From Morinoia aosen (Eukaryota > Arthropoda > Malacostraca > Amphipoda > Talitridae): 64,000 nt of DNA. Positions 55,569 to 64,000 of this stretch are shown one piece after another. A model generated the notes under the pieces. The model searched no databases and had not been told where the DNA came from. It saw nothing but the letters and a program-made list of their open reading frames with translations. The stretch is taken from NCBI GenBank assembly GCA_030386875.1, contig CM059564.1, positions 66,445,936 to 66,509,935 on the forward strand. The letters run 5' to 3'. Position numbers and translations under genes: made by a program. The first letter of the stretch is position 1, and each line of letters begins with the position of its first letter.

Positions 55569-56590
55569 TGAAGTAAAATTTATGGTAGCAGTGAGGTATG
55601 TAGGACTCCCGGTACAGTTTAAACCTTTTGGAGAATTTCAGCAATTAAATAACTATCTTCAAAAGCCTCCAAACCCATGTTTTTACAAATAAACTCATAA
55701 GCTAAATTGAATGGTAAAATACATTATCGTTTTACATAATTATTTTATAAACTAACCTAAATACTAAACATATAATGGTTCTCTCTTAAATTTCAGATCA
55801 AGAAAAATGATTTCCAATGAAATTTCAAACCAATATATAATCTCAATAACATGTTTGAAATATATTGTTAACTACGTGTAATACTGGAATCTCGGTGTGA
55901 ATACAGGCTGATATTTCAAATGCTAAGTATTTACAAAGTCTTTGGAATACTTTTTCAGAACATAAACTTTGTTCAAATTCCTAAAATATTTTCCCATTAA
56001 TGGGTGAACGTCTATGTTTCTTATTATGTACTTATAAGGAACATTGTAAGTATCACTGCAAAATTATTTAAATTCTTCTAAAGACATGTCTACTAAGGCA
56101 ATGTCCATGTGAATATTTCTTAAATTATTAGTCGGCAATTCAAGTAGAATCAAAACATTCGTCCTTATCTATTGAAGAGGTAACAAATAATAATTTTGAG
56201 TTAAGTAAATCAAACTGCAATTATTTTGCCAGTCTCGGGTGTAAAAATTATCAGCTGGTGTCTGATTCATTTCAGTTGCTATATCATCATATATAAACAA
56301 ATTCCTTTTCTTAGCATCTACTTCACTTGGATCAGGAATAGAAGCGCTATCTTCACCGGTAAACGTGTGAGAAGTTTATCAATATTTCCACCACCGATTT
56401 TGAAAAATTCAAATTTTTCAGACTTTTTATAACCTTTTTAAAAACAATTTTTGAGTAGTTTACATTGTTTGTTCTTTCAATTTACTATTAAGAAACTGGT
56501 CCGTAAAATCGAAATATTTTTCGGAAAGAAGTGTTAACAAAAGTAAGTTTTACCACAATTTAATCTACCCATGTTACGCCAGAAGCAAAC
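55569..56590 (-). mobile_element. Maverick/Polinton-like relic, copy 2, right part
   Basis: Continues the relic cut at 36964. It aligns with 500-1540, for example CTCCCGGTACA, CTTTTGGAGAATTTCAGCAATTAAA and GAAGAGGTAACAAATAATAATTTTGAGTTAAGTA (shared word at 1106 and 56172). Confidence 0.65.
55981..56560 (-). pseudogene. Packaging ATPase relic, copy 2
   Basis: Collinear with the ATPase relic at 904-1560, including the region of the C-terminal half. More stops and small indels are present than in copy 1, and the Walker A-like site is further decayed. Identified mainly through its alignment with copy 1. Confidence 0.5.
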
Positions 56591-56859
56591 ATGTCGACTA
56601 GTGCCTTGTAATTTAAGAAAATAATTCTTCTCCTCGCATAACTGAGCTCGCGTATCACAGATACTTTAGAAACATACTTCCGTTTTTTCTCGGATTTCAA
56701 AATTTCATTACCTAGAATTCGTTCGGCTCAAATTTTCGACGCTTGAAAAACAGCTTGAAGCATCTTTAAAACTCTTCCAGATCGAAAACTCCAAGAATTA
56801 CGGAAAAATATTCGCTACTTGAAAAACTGTGGGCAATCCCCAACTCAATAAAATTAAGT

Positions 56860-57000
56860 CAGCAGATCCTGACTTTTCTATTATCCCTGAAAATATCAGA
56901 AAGATTCTCCGGAATAAAAAGCCTCTGAAATTACGGCCCTCAGAATCCCTAAGGTAGGGACAACTATCAAAGGTGGCTCCCAAGAAGGACCAACCTAAAT
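56860..57000. repeat. Inverted copy of the 1940-2210 repeat
   Basis: The reverse complement contains GGTTGGTCCTT, CCTTAGGGATTC, GGCCGTAATTTCAGAGG and TCAGGATCTGCTGAC, in the order found at 1945-2202. Confidence 0.5.
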
Positions 57001-57079
57001 AATTATCAATCGGGCCGAACAGAATTCGCCGCCCTAACGGTCTAACAATAGTAAGTGCTCTACGTCTTTCCACCGTCAT

Positions 57080-58349
57080 GCAGCAGGATCAACACGGGGT
57101 AATGACGAATACTATGGATAATTTCACTCAATTTTACAACAGTTTAAGTGCAAACACGTGAGTAGACAACAGCAACCTATTACGCTCACAAAATAAACAC
57201 AACAAATGATAGAGTAACCCCGACACGTCCAACAAGAAGCAATAAAGAATTCAACGGCAGCGCAACCAAAAAAGAGCGCGCATAACGAACACTAGCAATA
57301 CAGCATGACGTTGCATTACATTTTTATGGTACACTCGTTTTGACGACTAACGCAAAAGCAAAAAAAGCACCTGCAGCACAAGGAAATTAAACACAACACG
57401 ATCATAGGAGTAAAATGCATGAATTATTTTCACCAAGCACACGTACAACAAAGGCACAATGACTGACAATGATGATAGCATCTTTTCACGGTCGGCCTCA
57501 TTTTTCTTGCTAGCCTCGCTTTCCTGAAGTGCACTGTACAACGCATTGTCCGCTCTTACGAATTTTGATACGAATAATGTCCTGGCTTGCCAACCACGTG
57601 CCTACTTTTCATCGGTTAAACGTGCTGCACTCTGTGTCGACGCTGGATGTACGACCTCTTCCCTTGATTTGCAGGCTACTTTCGATATCCCGTCCTCTTG
57701 GTGCCCCTCAGTCAGGGTAAGCCCTCCCCAAGCGTCATGGTAAGCCCTCTTACATGGACAATGTCTTACGCAAGAAGTGGCCTCCTCTACCTTACGCTGC
57801 GTTTATATATATGCCGCAGCACATTCCCATTCCAAACCGTTTACGATCCTTCGCGCGCGAACTTTGATTGGCTGGCTTATGCGTGTTCCCTGCTATGTGC
57901 TACCGGTCCCGCTAACTGTTGGGTACCCTCGAATAAGCAACGTATTCTTCCGCGTACATGTCTAAATATCCTTAGTTGAATAATATATTAATTCCCCTTG
58001 CTTATTAACATATTGCTCGCTTCACATTACTTGTTATCTCATTTATTACATTTCAGTGTTAACTTAACGCTTCTAAGCTTGTGCAAGGTTTGTACTAGGA
58101 ATAACCCCCCAAATCTCTCCGACGCTTGAGGAGACGCTTCCTCCACTGACACTCCCCAAAGCATACCCCCTTGATTGTAACCCACGCTTCATCGCCGTCG
58201 TAGTTTTTCCTGCTTTTCGCATTATTTCTGTACCATTAATTTATTTCTTTATTTTTGTTTGTTTACTTGTCTGCAAGCCATTGAGTAATTGAATAACTTT
58301 ATGTGCACTCATATACAATAGGTATATATATTCGCACACCAATAAACCT
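57080..58349. other. Stretch without recognised gene; promoter-like features
   Basis: A CpG-rich part (57540-57900) has TTTATATATATGCCGC near 57804, and AATAAA occurs near 58341. No coding frame is convincing. Confidence 0.35.
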
Positions 58350-58515
58350 TTCCTTAAAAAAATTCCCCCCTCCGCCTCCCCCCCTTACTATATATTTATA
58401 AAAATGAACATATAACCAAACAGAAAATAGGGGCGAAAAGTCACTCATTTTCGTCAGCGTGGTCCCTTTGTATGGTTCTTCAGTTTACCTGCATCATTGA
58501 ACCTTGATTCAGGCT
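58350..58515. repeat. Dispersed repeat, copy 2
   Basis: Diverged match to 5308-5470, including the C-run, AAAAATGAACATATAAC, GGCGAAAAGTCACTCATTTTCGTC and CAGTTTACCTGC. Confidence 0.55.
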
Positions 58516-60409
58516 AAAATTGAAGGGCTGAAAGCTTTAGTGGACTATCCGACACGTTTTCAAAAATCAGGGGTCTGAACCGCAGGAGTAGCCTACAAGA
58601 CTCCAGATTCCTTTTCTGGTACACTAATGTGGCTCATGAGTCGAGTGGAAGGCGACTACATCTAGTAGTCCCGTTCTCAGAGTGTGCTCTCTTCCTTGCG
58701 TTGCGTTTCGGAGGAGTGGACTTCTGCGGTTTGCCAAAGGAGCATGAGACAGCTTCTGTGATTGGACCACAGATTGGTGAACAGTTCTTTCGTCGAAATG
58801 ATCGCGATAGAAAATAGTTCATGATTTTTTTTCGTGGGTAACTAATAAATTTCCAATTATTCATATAGGTGACTTTATGCAATGAAAAGAATTTGTTCGG
58901 TTGCATAAGAATCTTCATTTTTATTCCCATATCAATTTAGAAATTATTCAAGTCTGCAACACTGGCGATATATATACTGAATTGAGCTCGTCAGTTTTGA
59001 AGTAATTTTTGAAAAACATCTATAAAATGTGCCACCGTGGATAAAAAGTTTACATGTTCAGGGGCATTAGGTTCAAACTATCGTACTCTACTGTTCTTGT
59101 TGTTGAAAATGCTCAATAGAAGGCTCATTTTGGGCAGCTTTCATTGCTAAATTTCCCTTAGTAGTAATCGACGGTGGATGGATAGTATGAGATCTACCGT
59201 CTGTTTTCTGGTATAGTATGAAATATCTCGTATATTGAAATAAATTATTAGAGATGAAGTTTATTTGATTTAGAATATATATATAAAACATTTATTAGAA
59301 AAAATATGTTACAAAAGGCTATTCTGTTATTATGTGGTTACTCAGTAATCAAATCTCACATTGTTTAATTAAGAAAGAAGTTGATCCTAGTGTTTTCTCA
59401 TGAGTTTCCAACAGTATTGGAGGCACATTTGCAAGAAAATTTTGCTTTCTATATAAAAACAACTGAATTCTCGCTGGAAATTACTTTATAAAAATCTCTC
59501 GCATGTATTGTGTTTTCGTTTTGAAACCTACTTGTAGGAAATATAATTTCAATCTTATGCAGTATTTACAACATCATATCGTATATACTTTGCAATTATT
59601 ATTGAAAAAGAAATTGAGACCAAGAAATACATAGGATAAAGAGGATCGTAGATGTTAAAACCGACGGTATATATCATACCCGGCACCGAAACGACTTTCG
59701 TCTCTACGGGAAGTACGGTAGAACTCCAAGTAGAAAGCGTACGGGTCCTAAGCAAAGGTAAGGTATGCCGTTTTTTGTTGAGGTGATAGACGTTTTCATT
59801 GTTATTTTTTCGCTTCAATGTTTTCATTTTTTGTACGGCTGCAAACTCTCTTCTAGAACTACTTTTTTTAATTCATTTCCTGACTTCCTGTTTTTGTGCT
59901 TATTAAATCGTGAGTTCGAAAGCATTATTGTGTATAAATTCCCCGTACATGTACTCATACATTACAGTACAGTACGACAATCATAACTTGCTAGGTAGCA
60001 AGACGTAGGGTATACCGGCAATGGATGGTGCATGTCTATTTAAATTAATGTTTTTGTGAACTACCATGATCGACGCTAGTCTGCGTGCGTTTGAGTATCT
60101 ATGTTACACTGTCTGCACCATGAGCCATATAAAATAATGACCTCTGCTGCTCACCGCATCCTTCACAGAGTTATCGTAGTATATTTAACACGTGCGTGTG
60201 GCCTGATGAGGGGATATTAAATTGAAACGAGCATGGTTGAACATTTACTAAACTCGCTTATAAGGAGCTATTTTTGGATGCCTAATTTAGAAAATAAACC
60301 TAATGGTTTTTACCAAGCCTTTTCTCTTTTTAGTAGAGAGTGGCTGAGTATCACCGACATGATACTTTACAGGGGATGTACAATATACATGATTTGGTTC
60401 CCCAGGCTT
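58516..60409. other. Stretch without recognised gene
   Basis: Only short frames are present. A short AT run lies at 59273-59283. No element ends or RNA genes were seen. Confidence 0.4.
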
Positions 60410-60608
60410 CTAGTCACGCCCGAGCTTTAAGGCCTTATTTTCCTCTCGTTTAGGGCTCAGGTAACATTCCTTGAGGACAGTGACCACACTGCAGGCAACG
60501 ACCCTGATTTGAATGTCAGACTTTTTTACGCCAACTTCTGCGTACAGGGCTCGAACCCGTGAAGAAAGCAAAGAACGCAAGCGCTCTGTACACTTAGCCA
60601 CTGCAAGG
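60410..60608 (-). mobile_element. tRNA-derived SINE-like sequence
   Basis: On the minus strand box A-like TGGCTAAGTGT (60590-60600) and box B-like GGTTCGAGCCC (60547-60557) sit in tRNA-like spacing, with a GGG/CCC T-arm stem. The long spacing suggests a Leu/Ser-type tRNA ancestor. The downstream body reads to about 60410; its end is not defined. Confidence 0.5.
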
Positions 60609-62859
60609 CCAAAACAATGAAAATAAACAAATAAGGCAAAATCTCAGCAGTGAACTAAAACATAGTTGGCCTCGACTATTTCAATAATGTAGAATAGATG
60701 TTCAAATATTCATCTGAAAAGTTCGATGTGAACTGTTCATGCAGCCATTCGATTGAAGTCTAATGAAAAGAATAAAGCCGTAGAGTGACATAAAAAATTT
60801 AATGTGATTTATTCCGTACAGCAGTTATTAGAGTTGCTGAAACAGTTTTCCTATGACATGGCATACTAGAAAACATACCTCTGATGGGGCGCAAACTTAT
60901 TGATACTAAAGGTTGCAATGTTTACGACGCGAAATTCACAGCAAATAGAAATATGGTGGCGCAGTGCATACACGAGCATGACACAAAGGTAAGTACTTCA
61001 ATATTTAGCAGTAAAACCGTAACACCAAACAGATAAGAGTCTTATGAAAAAACGTTGCATTTTAAGCCTACGAAAACAATTAAAACGCTCTGTGGGTGAA
61101 CCGACAGTTTCTCATCTCATGACCTTCTGGAAACATTGAATCATAAGATAGGCAGAAGGCGAATCACCAAGATAGGCAAACTGAAATATCTATCACGTAT
61201 TGTAGTTTAATTTGAATGACATGAGCCGAATCCAAACCTAAAGAATACACTCGTGATGGTTTCTATATCCACAAAAAAGAAAAGGACATAATTACTGTAC
61301 ATGAAAAAGAACTGGCAACCTTTATTTTGTGTCAAGTCTATAATATTCATAGAACCTACTGCAAGAAGCATACAGGCTGAATTTAACCATACATATCAAT
61401 TAGTGACCCCATACAAATACTTACCTATACTTTTCTGTTAATTAAAACTTAGTATGAACTCATCATTAATGGGGGTGATATTTAACAGAAAAACATTCCT
61501 ACACGCCACAAGAATTATCATGGGAGACACTAACTCGTATAAAATGAAATCTTCTATGAAAATTAGTACTATGTTCTTTGGGTAGGTAAATGTTTTAGTA
61601 AGATCAAAAATTTTTTTGTACCTCAAAGCTCAGATTGCATAACATCTTGTAAGTTTGAAGCTACGTTTTCATAACAACAATGACTTCGCTGGGCTAGGGG
61701 ATGGGCACCATGTAGTATGGACGTGTAAATGAAAAATCAAACATGTTCCCATGTAACAAGCATCCGTGAGCATATAATATAAGTCAGGACAGAAGTTCAA
61801 ACATGATATAAATTCCAAAAGGAAGTATTAATGATTGTAAATAGATACCAGTGAACAAAAAATAGATGGTCTCGAACAAAGAAGATCAAAACAACACACT
61901 ATTATGATAAAACAAGTCTAACCTTATTTTCAGATTAAGCCTTTAAATTCTCCTCCTGGGACCACTAATTCCCATACACAGTTGTTTTACCCCATCAAAG
62001 ACATTTGGGAAAAAAAATGAGTAAACCTATGAAGGTAATGATATCGTTGATACTAGATGTAATGTAGGTTCCCTAGTTTCTCTTTAAACTAACTAAATCC
62101 GACCGAAGCTCTCATGGTTCAAACAACGGATTAAAAACAAATCAATACTGCATTCAATAATCCATACACACGCCATTCTAACCGTTTCCTTTTTCACTTC
62201 ACATTTTTCACCCAAAAGGCAATGATCATACAATTTTTACCTTTTTCACCACAAAGGCTATCCCAAGAAGCGCGGAATCCACGTTCAAGGCACATTTTTA
62301 CTCCTACAAGCAGCAAAGTGTTGGGATGAAAGATCATGAAAAAGGTAAATGTAATATTGAAACAATACATAGTATCATTTAACCACAGAGAGCTTGACTA
62401 TTAGAATCCGGTAGAAAATTAAGCTAACTAACATAGATAAAGTAATAAATAAAAAAATATGGTCCTTAACAAAACTGAAAACACGGCATTTCATGATTCA
62501 ATCATGAAACATAAGGCTTACCTAACCATCAGCTCGGGCTCTTATACTGTGTCCCTAGGAGCGCCACTTCTTACAAATACAACAGTTATATTTCCCTGAG
62601 GAGCTTGAAATTATTCCAAATCCACCTATTTTAATACATTCTATAAATAGTAAGGAACGACGAATCTAGGTCCATGTGAAATGAATATATTTTATCAGAA
62701 CTTGATGATACGCCCGTCATTTGCTTCAAAATAATCACGTTTTATATAATGTATGTTTGAACATAGTGAATTTTCGAATTACATACCAACAGCGGTCTTG
62801 TTCTGTGCACAAATTCGAAATTGAATTAACGTACTGTTGAAGTTAATACATAATATGGT
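60609..62859. other. Stretch without recognised gene
   Basis: AT-rich sequence with small frames only. The first copy of a diverged repeat (about 62235-62600) lies at its right end. Confidence 0.4.
62235..62600. repeat. Diverged repeat, copy 1
   Basis: Shares with 63370-63700 the series ACAAAGGCTATCC, ACGCGGAATC or GCGCGGAATCC, GAAAGATCATGAAA, TCCTTAACA, CTCAGCTCGGGC and GGAGCGC. Copy 2 has a longer open frame. Confidence 0.55.
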
Positions 62860-63128
62860 TTAGATTATGGGTTTCTTCAACATATTATCAAAAGCTGCAT
62901 ACGTGATTTCTGAGAGGACACTGGAGCTCAATTTTTCGATTTGTTCCACGACAAGTGAAATTGGTTTACTGACGACTTCCATACTAGGACCCATTTGACC
63001 ATTGACAACCGGGTTAAGGCTTTTTTCTCGAGTCGGAGTAGTCCGAAGCTTCGGAGTAGTTGCTCCTGACGTCTTTGTGACTGCTGATTTGGCTCTCGAG
63101 ATCTCTGCCGCTATCTTGTTCTGATGAC
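62860..63128 (-). CDS. Candidate terminal exon of an unknown minus-strand gene
   Basis: A minus-strand acceptor CTTTCCGACTTTCAG is followed by about 89 open codons ending in TAA (62860-62862). The text includes HQNKIAAEISRAKSAVTKTS, a Pro/Thr/Arg-rich middle, then EVVSKPISLVVEQIEKL and SSSVLSEITYAAFDNMLKKP. It has no in-frame ATG near its start, so it would be an internal or terminal exon with the rest beyond 63128. The amino-acid composition looks protein-like, but I recognise no family. It could be chance. Confidence 0.35.
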
Positions 63129-63369
63129 CTGAAAGTCGGAAAGATTAATTCATTCAATGTTACATGAGAGAAGGATTTTATTTTCATTGGGAAGAATTTC
63201 ATGACAATCATCACCCATGAAAAGAAAGTCTATTCGGAGTCAAATGTACTGCGAAAAGGGGAGTAGTGTGCAGTGTGTTCAAACATAATTGACTACTGAG
63301 ATCATTTTCACGACGGGTATGTTCCCGATGATTAGATTAGATTATTGGTTAGTTTTAGCCTCCCTATCC

Positions 63370-63700
63370 GCAACAAAGGCTATCCAAAGAGAAGAAGAAG
63401 GAAGGCACCATTTACTACGGAGTTAAGGAAACGCGGAATCTACGTAGAAAGGCATAGAAACAGGAAGTTGTGAAAGATCATGAAACAAGACCAAAGTTGA
63501 AGAGGAAAGTAGTTGGTGCTGAAGAACAGGACAGCAGTGAACCGAAAAAAAAGGTTGTCCTTAACATAACAAAAACATTTTATTTCAACAAAAAGAAGGC
63601 CTACCAAACTCTCAGCTCGGGCCCTGACATTGTCCCCCTGGGAGCGCTAGTTCCATAGATACCATAGTTGTATCCCACTGAGGGGGTTTAGGGAACATGG
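63370..63700 (+). repeat. Diverged repeat, copy 2, with a 62-codon frame
   Basis: Partner of 62235-62600. The frame at 63470-63658 contains KLKRKVVGAEEQDSSEPKKK and ends in PLGALVP. Lys-rich sequence after DSSEP resembles a nuclear localisation signal. It may descend from a processed copy of an exon, but no family is recognised. Confidence 0.35.
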
Positions 63701-64000
63701 AATCTATGCAGAAAGGGTTTAGAAACAGTAAGACAAGATAGCTGACAAGAGGTGATAGCTCAATATCAGTTTATTGCAGCTATGTTGGTACACTCGAAGA
63801 CTTTGGACTCACACGCTAGATCGAGTATTAAGAAAAAAACTACAACTCAGGAAGCTTTATGACCACAACAAGCTCAATGAACTAAGCAAAATTACGTTCT
63901 CACAACAGTTGCTCTTTGCTAATCTTAAAACACATAACTTGTAGTAATAAATCATACGCTGATTCTCAGAACCATTTCCTATTGTTGAGGCGAGAGTAAA

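Noticed and set aside
57535..58360. Possible solo LTR with TATA and AATAAA
   Set aside because: No matching second copy, terminal TG...CA pair or target duplication could be shown.

Overview
The window looks like insect (arthropod) nuclear DNA: AT-rich, gene-poor, with spliced genes and dense transposable elements. There are no bacterial-type operons. The only host genes recognised with confidence are parts of two takeout/juvenile-hormone-binding (JHBP) family genes, both on the + strand. The species cannot be named from the sequence.

Host genes. Gene A shows its last three coding exons (6028-6161, 8030-8167, 10863-11095); its 5' exons lie left of the window. Gene B shows its first three coding exons (22532-22601, 34533-34628, 35697-35844); its 3' exons are not found here. 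Intron phases agree throughout, and gene A's first visible exon opens in the phase in which gene B's third exon closes. This fits tandem paralogues. Introns are inflated by transposons: gene B intron 1 is about 11.9 kb, and its intron 3 would exceed 28 kb. A possible terminal exon of an unrelated minus-strand gene lies at 62860-63128.

Layout. 1-1870: relic of a Maverick/Polinton-like element with a broken packaging ATPase. 2520-5281: hAT element with a perfect 8-bp target-site duplication, carrying a nested long-armed MITE. 6028-11095: gene A, whose introns hold a TTAA-flanked element, a minisatellite and a tRNA-derived SINE. 13895-16284: 5'-truncated non-LTR retrotransposon with an open reverse transcriptase. 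16740-17380: mariner-type (DUF4817) transposase relic. 17957-19494: decayed copy of an arthropod protein family of unknown function. 22024-22400: MITE ending 131 bp before the gene B start codon. 22532-35844: gene B exons, with a minisatellite, a Tc1/mariner relic and a tRNA-like palindrome in intron 1.

36411-56590 is a three-layer nest. A second Maverick-like relic is split by a Ty3/gypsy retrotransposon (36965-55564, minus strand, TSD AAAT). That element is in turn split at its polypurine tract by a 10.1-kb element (37780-47898). The innermost element has two apparently identical 1817-bp terminal repeats around 6.5 kb of repeat-built sequence with no credible protein, so it resembles a LARD-type non-autonomous LTR retrotransposon. 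It is the most unusual object in the window.

The gypsy element keeps a gag-to-pol -1 slippery heptamer in the correct phase and all catalytic residues checked in RT, RNase H and integrase. Its gag has two in-frame stops, and two frame changes lie between protease and pol. 56600-64000 is mostly intronic or intergenic, with diverged repeats and one SINE-like tRNA head.
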